From: Trichuris trichiura
Taxonomy: Eukaryota > Nematoda > Enoplea > Trichinellida > Trichuridae
Assembly: GCA_037903355.1 (NCBI GenBank)
Contig: JBAJFE010000035.1
Span: forward strand, 1 to 64,000
Direction of reading: 5' to 3'
DNA: 64,000 nt
The position numbers were made by a program, and so were the translations under genes. Positions 1-14,210 of the stretch are shown here, piece by piece (the first letter of the stretch is position 1; every line of letters starts with the position of its first letter). The notes under the pieces are model-generated. The model saw only the letters and a program-made list of their open reading frames with translations. It was not told the origin of the DNA and searched no databases.

Positions 1-3000
1 GACTCAACCGGCAAAGCACTTGTCTACTGTACCCGGATTCAGAAAACGACATTTTCGACTAGGAAGCCGCCAAGTTTTGATTGCAGTAGACGGGGCATCG
101 CATAGCCTTTATTCCCTAAAAATTTTGGTGACCGGCGCTGCGTAGATTTGGAGATATCGCGATATGCCCTCCGGGCATAGAGGATCGAATTTAAACGTAG
201 AGACCTAGGACCACGTGCAGTATGTTGCCCATTCAACGAGCATTACGCTCCTGAACAGCCAGCGTGCAAAGATTCATTGCGGGGCGTACAGGAGCGATTT
301 TGTATTTTAGCATTTTCGCGGTTTTTCGGGCGAGAACGGCAACACCTAGCTTCCGGTTAATTTGTGATGGGTAGGAAATCCTCTGCGCTACTAGAATATG
401 TCTCGCGAGCGCTGGGATTTAGAGCAATAATTTTCAAACGGACTCAACCTGCAAAGCACTTGTGTACTGTGCCCATATTGAGAAAACCACATTTTCGACT
501 AGGAAGCCGCCAACCTTTGATTGCAGTAGACGGGGCATCGCATAACCTTTATTCCCTAAAAATTTTGGGGACCGGCGCTGCGTAGATTTGGAGATATCGC
601 GATATGCCCTCCGGGCATAGAGGATCGAATTTAAACGTACAGACCTAGGACCACGTGCAGTATGTTGCCCATTCAACGAGCATTACGGTCCTGAACAGCC
701 AGCGTGCAAAGATTCATTGCGGGGCGCAGAGGAGCGATTTTGCATTTTAGCATTTTCGCGGTTTTTCGGCCGAGAACGGCAACACCTAGCTTCCGGTTAA
801 TTTGTGATGGGTAGGAAATCCTCTGCCCTACTAGAATATGTCTCGCGAGCTCTGGGATTTAGAGCAATAATTTTGAAACGGACTCAACCTGCAGAGCACT
901 TGTGTACTGTACCCATATTCTGAAAACGACATTTTCGACTAGGAAGCCGCCACCTTTTGATTGCAGTCGACGGGGCATCGCATAACCTTTATTCCCTAAA
1001 AAATTTTGGCGACCGGCGCCGCGTAGATTTGGAGATATCGCGATATGCCCTCCGGGTATACAGGATCGAATTTAAACGCAGAGACTTGGGACCACGTGCA
1101 GTATGTTGCCCATTCAACGAGCATTACGCTCCTGAACAGCCAGCGTGCAAAGATTCATTGCGAGGTGTAGAGGAGCGATTTTGTATTTTAGCATTTTCGC
1201 GGTTTTTCGGGTGAGAACAGCAACACCTAGCTTCCGGTTAATTTGTGATGGGTAGGAAATCCTGTGCGCTACTAGAATATGTCTCGTGAGCGCTGGGATT
1301 TAGTGCAATAATTTTCAAACGGTCTCAACCTGCAAAGCACTTGTCTACTGTACCCATATTGAGAAAACGACATTTTCGACTAGGAAGCCGCCAACTCTTG
1401 ATTGCAGTCGACGGGGCATCGCATGAGCCTTATTCCCTAAAACTTTTGCCGACCGGCGCTCCGTAGATTTGGAGATATAGCGATATGCCCTCCGGGCATA
1501 GAGGATCGAATTTAAACGTACAGACCTAGGACCACGTGCAGTATGTTGCCCATTCAACGAGCATTACGCTCCAGAACAGCCAGCGTGCAAAGATTCATTG
1601 CGAGGTGTAGAGGAGCGATTTTGTATTTTAGCATTTTCGCGGTTTTTCGGGCGAGAACGGCAACACCTAGCTTCCGGTTAATTTGTGATGGGTAGGAAAT
1701 CCTCTGCGCTACTAGAATATGTCTCGTGAGCGCTGGGATTTAGTGCAATAATTTTCAAACGGACTCAACCTGCAAAGCACGTGTCTACTGTACCCATATT
1801 CAGAAAACGACATTTTCGAAGGAAGCCGCCAACCTTTGATTGCAGTCGACGGGGCATCGCATAACCTTTATTCCCTAAAAATTTTGGCGACCGGCGCCGC
1901 GTAGATTTGGAGATATCGCGATATGCCCTCCGGGCATACAGGATCGAATTTAAACGCAGAGACTTGGGACCACGTGCAGTATGTTGCCCATTCAACGAGC
2001 ATTACGCTCCTGAACAGCCAGCGTGCAAAGATTCATTGGGAGGCGTAGAGGAGCGATTTTGTATTTTAGCATTTTCGTGGTTTTTCGGGCGAGAACGGCA
2101 ACACCTAGCTTCCGGTTAATTTGTGATGGGTAGGGAATCCTCTGCGCTACTAGAATATGTCTCGCGAGCGCTGGGATTTAGTGCAATAATTTTCAAACGG
2201 ACTCAACCTGCAAAGCACTTGTCTACTGTACCCATATTGAGAAAACGACATATTTTCCATGAGGAAGCCGCCAAGTTTTGATTGCAGTAGACGGGGCAAA
2301 TTCGCATAACCTTTATTCCCTAAAAATTTTGGCGACCGGCGCTGAGATTTGGAGATATCGCGATACCGCCTCCGGGCATAGAGGATCGAATTTAAACGTA
2401 CAGACCTAGGACCACGTGCAGTATGTTGCCCATTCAACGAGCATTACGGTCCTGAACAGCCAGCGTGCAAAGATTCATTGCGAGGTGTATAGGAGCGATT
2501 TTGTATTTTAGCATTTTCGCGGTTTTTCGGGCGAGAACAGCAACCCCTAGCTTCCGGTTAATTTGTGATGGGTAGGAAATCCTGTGCGCTACTAGAATAT
2601 GTCTCGTGAGCGCTGGGATTTAGTGCAATAATTTTCAAACGGTCTCAACCTGCAAAGCACTTGTCTACTGTACCCATATTCAGAAAACGACATTTTCGAC
2701 TAGGAAGCCGCCAACCTTTGATTGCAGTCGACCGGGCATCGCATAAACCTTATTCCCTAAAAAGTTTGGCGACCGGCGCTGCGTAGATTTGGAGATATCG
2801 CGATATGCCCTCCGGGCATAGAGGGTCGAATTTAAACGTAGAGACCTGGGACCACGTGCAGTATGTTGCCCATTCAACGAGCATTACGCTCCTGAACAGC
2901 CAGCGTGCAAAGATTCATTGCGGGGCGTAGAGGAGCGATTTTGTATTTTAGCATTTTCGCGGTTTTTCGGGCGAGAACGGCTACACCTAGCTTCCGGTGA

Positions 3001-6000
3001 ATTTGTGATGGGCAGGAAATCCTCTGCGCTACTAGAATATGTCTCGCGAGCGCTGGGATTTAGAGCAATAATTTTCAAACGGACTCAACCTGCAAAGCAC
3101 TTGTCTACTGTACCCATGTTCAGAAAAGGACATTTTCGACTAGGAAGCCGCCAGCTTTTGATTGCAGTCGACGGGGCATCGCATAACCTTTATTCCCTAA
3201 AAATTTTGGCGACCGGCGCTGCGCAGATTTCGAGATATCGCGATATGCCCTCCGGGCATAGCGGATCGAATTTAAACGTAGAGACCTAGGACGACGTGCA
3301 GTGTGTTGCCCATTCAACGAGCATTACGCTCCGGAACAGCCAGCGTGCAAAGATTCATTGCGCGGCGTAGAGGAGCGATTTTGTATTTTAGCATTTTCGC
3401 GGCTTTCCGGGCGAGAACGGCAACACCTAGCTTCCGGTTAATGTGTGATGGGTAGGAAATCCTCTCCGCTACTAGAATATTTCTCGCGAGCGCTGGGATT
3501 TAGAGGAATAATTTTCAAACGGACTCAACCTGCAAAGCACTTGTCTACTGTACCCATATTCAGAATACGACATTTTCGACTAGGAAGCTGCCAACTTTTG
3601 ATTGCAGTAGACGGGGCATCGCATATCCTTTACTCCCTAAAAATTTTGGCGACTGGCGCTGCGTAGATTTGCAGATATCGCGGTATGCCCTCCGGGCATA
3701 GAGGATCGAATTTAAACGTAGAGTCCTGGGACCACGTGCAGTATGTTGCCCATTCAACGAGCATTACGCTCCTGAACAGCCAGCGTGCAAAGATTCATTG
3801 CGTGGCCTAGAGGAGCGATTTTGTATTTTATCATTTTCGCGGTTTTTCGCGCGATAACGGCAACACCTAGCTTCCGGTTAATTTGTGATGGGTAGGAAAT
3901 CCTCTGCGCTACTAGAATATGTCTCGCGAGCGCGTGGATATAGAGCAATAATATTCAAACGGACTCAACCTGCAAAGCACTTGACTGGTGTACCCATATT
4001 CAGAAAACGACATTTTCAAACAGGAAGCCGCCAACTTTTTATTGCAGTCGACCGGGGCATCGCATAAGCTTTATTCCCTAAAAATTTTGGCGACTGGCGC
4101 TGCGTAGTTTTTGAGATACTCGAGATATGCCCTCCGGGCATAGAGGATCGAATTTAAACGTAGAGGCTAGGACCACGTGCAGTATGTTGCCCATTGACAA
4201 GAGTGTTACGCTCCTGAACAGCCAGCGTGAAAGATTGTTCCCGGGGCAGGAGCCATTTTGTATTTTAGCATTTTCGCGGTTTTTCGGGCGAGAACGGCAA
4301 CACCTAGCTTCCGGTTAATTTGTGATGGGTAGGAAATCCTCTGCGCTACTAGAATATGTCTCGCGAGCGCTGGGATTTAGTGCAATAATTTTCAAACCGA
4401 CTCAACCTGCAAAGCACTTGTCTACTGTACCCATATTGAGAAACGACATTTTCGACTAGGAGCCGCCAACTTTTGATTGCAGTAGACGGGGCATCGCATA
4501 ACCTTTATTCCCTAAAAATTTTGGCGACCGGCGCTGCGTAGATTTGGAGATATCGCGATATGCCCTCCGGGCATAGGGGATCGAATTTAAACGTAGAGAC
4601 CTAGGACCACGTGCAGTATGTTGCCCATTCAACGAGCATTACGCTCCTGAACAGCCAGCGTGCAAAGATTCATTGCGAGGCGTAGAGGAGCGATTTTGTA
4701 TTTTAGCATTTTCGCGGTTTTTCGGGCGAGAACGGCAACACCTAGCTTCCGGTTAATTTGTGATGGGTCGGAAATCCTCTGCGCTACTAGAATATGTCTC
4801 GCGAGCGCTGGGATTTAGTGCAATAATTTTCAAACGGACTCAACCTGCAAAGCACTTGTCTACTGTACCCATATTGAGAAAACGACATTTTCGACTGGAA
4901 GCCGCCAAGTTTTGATTGCAGTAGACGGGGCATCGCATAACCTTTATTCCCTAAACATTTTGGCGACCGGCGCTGCGTAGATTTGGAGATATCGCGATAT
5001 GCCATCCGGGCATAGGGGATCGAATTTAAACGTAGAGACCTAGGACCACCTGCAGTATGTTGCCCATTCAACGAGCATTAGGGTCCTGAACAGCCAGCGT
5101 GCAAAGATTCATTGCGGGGCGTAGAGGAGCGATTTTGTATTTTAGCATTTTCGCGGTTTTTCGGCCGAGAACGGCAACACCTATCTTCCGGTTAATTTGT
5201 GATGGGTCGGAAATCCTCTGCGCTACCAGAATGTGTCTCGCGAGCGCTGGGAGTTAGAGCAATAACTTTCAAACGGACTCAACCTGCAAAGCACTTGTCT
5301 ACTGTACCCATATTCAGAAAACGACACTTTCGACTAGGAAGCCGCCAACCTTTGATTGCAGTCGACGGGGCATCGCATAACCTTTATTCGCTAAAACTTT
5401 TGGCGACCGGCGCTGCGTAGATTTGGAGATATCGCGATATGCCCTCCGCGCATACAGGATCGAATTTAAACGTACAGACCTAGGACCACGTGCAGTATGT
5501 TGCCCATTCAACGAGCATTACGCTCCTGAACAGCCAGCGTGCAAATATTCATTGCGAGGCGTAGAGGAGCGATTTTGTATTTTAGCATTTTCGCGGTTTT
5601 TCGGGCGAGAACGGCAACACCTAGCTTCCGGTTAATTTGTGATGGGTAGGCAATCCTCTGCGCTGCTAGGAATATGTCTCGCGAGCGCTGGGATTTAGAG
5701 CAATAATCTTCAAACGGACTCAACCTGCAAAGCACTTGTCTACTGTACCCATATTCAGATAAAAAACGACATTTCCGACTAGGAAGCCGCCAACCTTTGA
5801 TTGCAGTCGACGGTGCATCGCATAAACCTTATTCCCTAAAAATTTTGGCGACCGGCGCTGCGTAGATTTGGAATATCGCGATATGCCCTCCGGGCATAGA
5901 GGATCGAATTTAAACGTACAGACCTGGGACCACGTGCAGTATGTTGCCCATTCAACGAGCATTACTTTCCTGAATGTCCAGCCTGCAAAGATTCATTGCG

Positions 6001-9000
6001 TGGCCTAGAGGAGCGATTTTGTATTTTAGCATTTTCGCAGTTTTTCGCCGAGAACGGCAACACCTATCTTCCGGATAATTTGTGATGGGCGGGAAATCCT
6101 CTGCGTTACTAGAATATGTCTCGCGAGCGCTGGGATTTAGAGCAATAATTTTCAAACGGACTCAACCTGCAAAGCACTTGTCTACTGTACCCATATTCAG
6201 AAAACGACATTTTCGACTAGGAAGCCGCCAACCTTTGATTGCAGTCGACGGGGCATCGCATAACCTTTATTCCCTAAAAATTTTGGCGACCGGCGCTGCG
6301 TAGATTTGGAGATATCGCGATATGCCCTCCGGGCATAGAGGATCGAATTTAAACGTAGAGACCTAGGACCACGTGCAGTATGTTGCCCATTCAACGAGCA
6401 TTACGCTCCTGAACAGCCAGCGTGCAAAGATTCATTGCGAGGCGTAGAGGATCGATTTTGTATTTTAGGATTTTCGCGGTTTTTCGGCCGAGAACGGCAA
6501 CACCTATCTTCCGGTTAATTTGTGATGGGCGGGAAATCCTCTGCGTTACTAGAATATGTCTCGCGAGCGCTGGGATTTAGAGCAATAATTTTCAAACGGA
6601 CTCAACCTGCAAAGCACTTGTCTACTGTGCCCATATTGAGAAAACGACATTTTCGACTAGGAAGCCGCCAACCATTGATTGCAGTAGACGGGGCATCGCA
6701 TAACCTTTACTCCCTAAAAATTTTGGCGACCGGCGCAGCGTAGATTTGGAGATATCGCGATATGCTGTCCGGGCATGGAGGATCGAATTTAAACGCAGAG
6801 ACTTGGAACGACGTGCAGTACGTTGCCCATTCAACGAGCATTAGCCTCCTGAACAGCTAGCGTGCAAAGATTCATTGCGAGGCGTAGAGGAGCGATTTTG
6901 TATTTTAGCATTTTCGCGGCTTTCGGTCGAGAACGGCAACACCTAGCTTCCGGTTAATTTGTGATCGGTAGGAAATCCTGTGCGCTACTAGAATATGTCT
7001 CGCGAGTGCTAGGATTTAGAGCAATAATTTTCAAAGGGACTCAACCTGCAAAGCACTTGTCTACTGTACCCATGTACAGAAAACGACATTTTCGACTAGG
7101 AAGCCGCCAACTTTTGATTGCAGTCGACGGGGCATCGCATAACCTTTATTCCCTAAACATCTTGGCGACCGGCGCTGCGCAGATTTGGAGATATCGCGAT
7201 ATGCCCTCCGGGTATAGAGGATCGAATTTAAACGTAGAGACCTAGGACCACGTGCAGTATGTTGCCCATTCAACGAGCATTACGCTCCTGAACAGCCAGC
7301 GTGGAAAGATTCACTGCGAGGCGTAGAGGAGCGATTTTGTATTTTAGCATTTTCGCGGTTCTTCGGGCGAGAACGGCAACACCTAGCTTCCGGTAAATCT
7401 GTGATGGGTAGGAAATCCTCTGCGCTACTAGAATATGTCTCGCGAGCGCTGGGATTTAGAGCAATAAATTTCAAACGGACTCAACCTGCAAAGCACTTGT
7501 CTACTGTACCCAGATTCAGAAAACGACATTTTCTACTAGGAAGCCGCCAACCTTTGATTGCAGTCGACGGGGCATCGCATAACCTTTATTCCCTAAAAAT
7601 TTTGGCGACCGGCGCTGCGTAGATTTGGAGATATCGCGATATGCCCTCCGGGCATACAGGATCGCATTTAAACGTGGAGACCTAGGACCACGTGCGGTAT
7701 GTTGCCCATTCAACGAGCATTACGCTCCTGAGCAGCCAGCGTGCAAAGATTCATTGCGAGGCGTAGAGGAGCGATTTTGTGTTTTAGCATTTTCGCGGTT
7801 TTTCGGGCGAGAACGGCAACACCTAGCTTCCGGTTAATTTGTGATGGGTAGGAAATCCTCTGCGCTGCTAGAATATGTCTTGCGAGCGCTGGGATTTAGA
7901 GCAATAAATTTCAAACGGACTCAACCTGCAAAGCACTTGACTACTGTAGCCATATTCAGAAAACGACATTTTCGACTAGGAAGCCGCCAACTTTTGATTG
8001 CAGTAGACGGGGCATCGCATAACCTTTATTCCCTAAAAATTTTTGCGACCGGCGCTGCGCAGATTTGGAGATATCGCGATATGCCCTCCGGGCATAGAGG
8101 ATCGAATTTAAACGTAGAGACCTAGGACCACGTGCAGTATGTTGCCCATTCAACGAGCATTACGCTCCTGATCAGCCAGCGTGCAAAGATTCATTGCGAG
8201 GCGTAGAGGAGCGATTTTGTATTTTAGCATTTTCGCGGTTTTTCGGGCGAGAACAGCAACACCTAGCTTCCGGTTAATTTGTGATCGGTAGGAAATCCTC
8301 TGCGCTACTAGAATGTGTCTTGCGAGCGCTGGGATTTAGAGCAATAATTTTCAAACGGACTCAACCTGCAAAGCACATGTCTACTGTACCCATATTCAGA
8401 AAACGACATTTTCGACTAGGAAGCCGCCAACTTTTGATTGCAGTCGACGGGGCATCGCATAGCCTTTGTTCCCTAAATATTTTGGAGACTCGCGCTGCGT
8501 AGATTTGGAGATATCGCGATATGCCCTCCGGGCATAGAGGATCGAATTATGCCCTCCGGGCATAGAGGATCGAATTTAAACGTAGAGACCTGGGACTACG
8601 TGTAGTATGTTGCCCATTCAACGAGCATTACGCTCCTGAACAGCCAGCGTGCAAAGATTCATTGCGGGGCGTAGAGGAGCGATTTTGTATTTTAGCATTT
8701 TCGCGGTTTTTCGCGCGAGAACGGCAACACCTAGCTTCCGGTTAATTTGTGATGGGTAGGAAATCCTCTGCCCCACTAGAATAAGTCTCGCGAGCGCTGG
8801 GACTTACAGCAATAATTTTCAAACGGACTCAACCTGCAAAGCACATGTCTACTGTACCCATATTCAGAAAACGACATTTTCGACTAGGAAGCCGCCAACG
8901 TTTGATTGCAGTCGACGGGGCATCGCATAACCTTTATTCCCTAAAAATTTTGGCGACTGGCGCTGCGTAGATTTTGAGATATCGCGATATGCCCTCCGGG

Positions 9001-10865
9001 CATAGAGGATCGAATTTAAACGTAGAGACCTGGGACCACGTGCAGTATGTTGCCCATTCAACGAGCATTACGCTCCTGAACAGCCAGCGTGCAGTGATTC
9101 GTTGCGGGGCGTAGAGGAGCGATTTTGTATTTTAGCATTTTCGCGGTTTTTCGGGCGAGAACGGCAACACCTAGCTTCCGGTTAATTTATGATGGGTAGG
9201 AAATCCTCTGGCCTACTAGAATATGTCTCGCGAGCGCTGGGATTTAGAGCAATAATTTTCAAACGGACTCAACCTGCAAAGCACATGTCTACTGTACCCG
9301 TATTCAGAAAACGACATTTTCGACTTGGAAGCCGCCAACTTTTGATTGCAGAGGACGGGGCATCGCATAACCTTTATTCCCTAAAAATTTTGGCGACTGG
9401 CGCTGCGTAGATTTGGAGATATCGGGATATGCCCTCCGGGCATAGAGGATCGAATTTAAACGTAGAGACCTCGGACAACGTGCAGTATGTTGCCCATTCA
9501 ACGAGCATTGCGCTCCTGAACAGCCAGCGTGCAAGAATTCATTGCGGGGCGTAGAGCGGCGATTTTGTATTTTAGCATTTTCGCGGTTTTTCGGGCGAGA
9601 ACGGCAACACCTAGCTTCCGGTTAATTTGTGATGGGTAGGAAATCCTCTGCCCTACTAGAATATGTCTCGCGAGCGCTGGGATTTAGAGCAATAATTTTC
9701 AAATGGACTCAACCTGCAAAGCACTTGTCTACTGTACCCATATTCAGAAAACGACATTTTCGACTAGGAAGCCGCCAACTTTTGATTGCAGTCGACGGGG
9801 CATTGCATAACCTTTATTCCCTAAAAATTTTGGCGACTGGCGCTGCGTAGATTTGGAGATATCGCGGTATGCCCTCCGGGCATAGAGGATCGAATTTAAA
9901 CGAAGAGACCTGGGACCACGTGCAGTATGTTGCCCATTCAACGAGCATTACTTTCCTGAGCAGCCAGCCTGCAAAGATTCATTGGGTGGCCTAGAGGAGC
10001 GATTTTGTATTTTAGCATTTTCGCGGTTTTTCGGGCGAGAACCGGGACACCTAGCTTCAGGTTAATGTGCGATGGGTAGGAAAGCGTCTGCGCTACTGGA
10101 ATATCTCTCGCAAGCGCTGGGATCTAGAGCAATACTTTTAAAACGGACTCAACCTGCAAAGCACTTGTCTACTGCACCCATATTCAGAAAACGACATTTT
10201 CGACTAGGAAGCCGCCAACTTTTGATTGCAGTCGACGGGGCATTGCGCAAACCTTATTCCCTAAAGATTTTGGCGCCCGGCGCTGCGTAGATTTGGAGAT
10301 ATCGCGATATGCCCTCCGGGCATAGAGGATCGAATTTAAACGTAGAAACTTGGGACCACGTGCAGTATGTTCCGCATTCAACGTGCATTACGCTGCTGAA
10401 CAGCCAGCGTGCAAAGATTCATTGCGGGGCGCAGAGGAGCGATTTTGTATTTTAGCATTTTCGCGGTTTTTCGGTCGAGAACGGCAACACCTAGCTTCCG
10501 GTTAATTCGTGATGGGTAGGAAATCCTCTGCGCTACTAGAATATGTCTCGCCAGCGCTGGGACTTAGAGCAATAATTTTCAAACGGACTCAACCTGCAAA
10601 GCACTTGTCTACTGTACCCATATACAGAAAACGACATTTTCGACTAGGAAGCCGCCAACTTTTGATTGCAGTCGACGGAGCATCGCATAACCTTTATTCC
10701 CTAAACATTTTATCGACCGGCGCTGCGTTGGTTTGGAGATATCGCGATATGCCCTCCGGGCATAGAGGATCGAATTTAAACGTAGAGATTTGGGACCACG
10801 TGCAGTATGTTGCGCATTCAACGTGCATTACGCTGCTGAACAGCCAGCTTGCAAAGATTATTCGG
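1..10865 (+). repeat. Satellite array, subfamily A (~440-bp monomers)
   Basis: About 25 head-to-tail monomers with a period of 440 bp: the word GACTCAACC(T/G)GCAAAGCAC starts at 1, 441 and then about every 440 bp. The block is recognised by CGACATTTTCGACTAGGAAG and AATTTGTGATGGGTAGG. Every monomer carries a 12-bp palindrome ATATCGCGATAT (first at 154-165) overlapping the dyad ATGCCCtccGGGCAT (164-178). Neighbouring monomers mostly differ by point changes. The short reading frames that recur on both strands have no known domain and are lost and regained by single changes, so I treat the block as non-coding. Confidence 0.97.
8521..8576 (+). repeat. 28-bp tandem duplication inside one satellite monomer
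   Basis: The stretch 8521-8548, which holds the ATGCCCtccGGGCAT dyad, is repeated exactly at 8549-8576. It lengthens this monomer to about 468 bp. It is a slippage-type event seen in only one monomer. Confidence 0.95.
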
Positions 10866-13800
10866 GGCGTAGAGGAGCGATTTTGTATTTTACCATTTTC
10901 GCGGTTTTGCGGCGAGAACGGCAACGTTTAGCTTCCGGTCAAATTGCGATGGTTAGGAAATTTTGTGCGCTAGTAGAATACGTCTTGCCAGCGTTGGGAT
11001 TTAGAGCAATAATTTTAAAACGGACTCAACCTGCAAAACACTTGTCTACTGTACCCATACTCAGAAAACGACGTTTTCGACTCCGAAGCCGGCAAATTCC
11101 GATTGCGTTCGACGGGGCATCGCATAGCCTTTATTCCCTAAAAATTTTGGCGCCCGGCGCTTCGTAGATTTGGAGATATCGCGATATGCCCTCCGGGCAT
11201 AGAGGAACGAATTTAAACGTAGAGCCTCGGGAACACGTGCAGTATGTTGCCCATTCAACGAGCATTACCCTCCTGAACAGCCAGCTTGCAAAGATTTATT
11301 CCGCGGCGTAGAGGAGCGATTTTGTATTTTACCATTTTCGCGGTTTTGCGGGCGAGAACGGCAACGTTTAGCTTCCGGTCAAATTGCGATGGTTAGGAAA
11401 TTTTGTGCGCTACTAGAATACGTCTTGCCAGCGTTGGGATTTAGAGCAATAATTTTAAAACGGACTCAACCTGCAAAACACTTGTCTACTGTACCCATAT
11501 TCAGAAAACGACGTTTTCGACTCCGAAGCCGGCAAATTGCGATTGCGTTCGACGGGGCATCGCATAGCCTTTATTCCCTAAAAATTTTGGCGCCCGGCGC
11601 TTCGTAGATTTGGAGATATCGCGATATGCCCTCCGGGCATAGAGGAACGAATTTAAACGTAGAGCCTTGGGAACACGTGCAGTATGTTGCCCATTCAACG
11701 AGCATTACGCTCCTGAACAGCCAGCTTGCAAATATTTATCGGCGGCGTAGAGGAGCGATTTTGTATTTTACCATTTTCGCGGTTTTGCGGGCGAGAACGG
11801 CAACGTTTAGCTTCCGGTCAAATTGCGATGGTTAGGAAATTTTGTGCGCTACTAGAATACGTCTTGCCAGCGTTGGGATTTAGACCAATAATTTTAAAAC
11901 GGACTCAACCTGCAAAACACTTGTCTACTGTACCCATACTCAGAAAACGACGTTTTCGACTCCGAAGCCGGCAAATTCCGATTGCGTTCGACGGGGCATC
12001 GCATAGCCTTTATTCCCTAAAAATTTTGGCGCCCGGCGCTTCGTAGATTTGGAGATATCGCGATATGCCCTCCGGGCATAGAGGAACGAATTTAAACGTA
12101 GAGCCTTGGGAACACGTGCAGTATGTTGCCCATTCAACGAGCATTACGCTCCTGAACAGCCAGCTTGCAGAAGATTTATTAAGCGGTGTAGAGGAGCGAT
12201 TTTGTATTTTACCATTTTCGCGGTTTTGCGAGCGAGAACGGCAACGTTTAGCTTCCGGTCAAATTGCGACGGTTAGGAAATTTTGTGCGCTACTAGAATA
12301 CGTCTTGCCAGCGTTGGGATTTAGAGCAATAATTTTAAAACGGACTCAACCTGCAGAACACTTGTCTACTGTACCCATATTCAGAAAACGACGTTTTCGA
12401 CTCTGACGCCGGCAACTTTCGATTGCGCTCGACGGGGCATCGCATAGCCTTTATTCCCTAAAAATTTTGGCGCCCGGCGCTTCGTAGATTTGGAGATGTC
12501 GCGATATGCCCTCCGGGCATAGAGGAACGAATTTAAACGTAGAGCCTTGGGAAAACGTCGAGTATGTTGCCCATTCAACGAGCATAACGCTCCTGGGTAG
12601 ACAGCTTGCGAAGACTTATTCCGTGGCGTAGAGGAGCGATTTTGTATTTTACCATTTTCGGGGTTATCGGGCGGGAACGGCAACGTTTAGCTTCCGGTCA
12701 AATTGCGATGGGTAGGAAATTTTGTGCGCTACTAGAATACGTCTTGCCAGCGTTGGGATTTAGAGCAATAATTTTAAAACGGAATCAACCTGCAAAACAC
12801 TTGTCTACTGTACCCATACTCAGAAAATGACGTTTTCGATTCCGAAGCCAGCACATTCCGATTGCGTTCGACGGGGCATCGCATAAGCTTTATTCGCTAA
12901 AGATTTTGGCGCCCGGCGCTTCGCAGATTTGGAGATATCGCGATATACCCTCCGGGCATAGAGGAACGAACTTAAACGGAGAGCCTTGGGAACACGTGCA
13001 GTATGTTGCCCATTTAACGAGCATTACCCTCCTGAACAGCCAGCTTGCAAAGATTTATTCCGCGGCGTAGAGGAGCGATTTTCTATTTTACCATTTTCGC
13101 GGTTTTGCGGGCGAGAACGGGAACGTTTAGCTTCCGGCCGAATTGCGATGGTGAGGAAATTTTGTGCGCTACTAGAACACGTCTTGCCAGCGTTGGGATA
13201 TAGAGCAATAATTTTAAAACGGACTCAACCTGCAAAACACTTGTCTACTGTAGCCATATTCAGAAAACGACGTTTTGAACTCCGAAATCGGCAAATTCCG
13301 ATTGCGTTCGACGGGGCATCGCGTAGCCTTTATTCCCTAAAAATGTTTTCGCCCGGCGTTTCGTAGATTTGGAGATATCGCGATATGCCCTCCTGGCATG
13401 GAGGTACGAATTTTAACGTAGAGCGTTGGGCACACGTGCAGTGTGTTGCCCATTCAACGAGCATTACGCTCCCGAACAGCCAGCTTGCAAAGATTTATTC
13501 CGCGGCGTAGAGGAGCGATTTTGTGTTTTAACATTTTCGCGGTTTTGCGGGCGGGAACGGCAACGTTTAGCTTCCGGTGAAGTTGCGATGGGTAGGAAAT
13601 TTTGTGCGCTACTAGAATACGTCTTGCCAGCGTCGGGATTTAGAGCAATAATTTTAAAGCGGACTCAACCTGCAAAACACTTGCCTACTGTACCCATATT
13701 CAGAAATCGACGTTTTCCACTCTGAAGCCGGCAAATTCCGATTGCATTCGACGGAGCATCGCATAACCTCTATTCCCTAACAATTTTGGCGCCCGGTGGT

Positions 13801-14210
13801 TCGGAGATTTGGAGATATCATGATATGCCCTCCGGGCATGGAGGAATGAATTTAAACGTAGCGCCTTTAGAACACGTGCAGCATGTTGCCCATTCAACGA
13901 GCATTGCGCTCCTGAACAGCCAGCTTGCAAAGATTTATTCCGGGGCGTAGAGGAGCGATTTTGTATTTTACCATTTTCGCGGTTTTGCGGTCGAGAACGG
14001 CAACGTTTAGCTTCCGGTCAACGTGCGATGGGTAGAAAATATGTGCGCTACTAGAATACGTCTTGCCAGCGTTGGAATCTCGAGCAATAATTTTAAAACG
14101 GACTCAACCTGCAAAACACTTGTCTGCTGTACCCGTATTCAGAAAACGACGTTTTCGACCCCGAAGCCGGCAACTTCCGATTGCAGTCGACGGGGTATCG
14201 GATAGCCTTT
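10866..14210 (+). repeat. Satellite array, subfamily B, left part
   Basis: The same ~440-bp monomer continues with fixed differences from subfamily A: GCAACGTTTAGCTTCCGGTC replaces GCAACACCTAGCTTCCGG, CGACGTTTTCGACTCCGAAG replaces the A form, and CTTGCAAAGATTTATTCC appears. The switch is completed within one monomer near 10,860-10,930. The block stops at 14,210, where an LTR retrotransposon is inserted, and resumes at 18,978 in the same phase of the monomer. Confidence 0.95.
14206..14210 (+). other. Target-site duplication, left copy (CCTTT)
   Basis: CCTTT directly precedes the 5' LTR and recurs at 18,978-18,982 after the 3' LTR. Removing the element and one copy restores the normal monomer text ...TAGCCTTTATTCCCT..., so the insertion is clean. 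Confidence 0.93.

Noticed and set aside
1..10865. CRISPR-like array
   Set aside because: The repeating unit is 440 bp without distinct spacers, and the DNA is eukaryotic.
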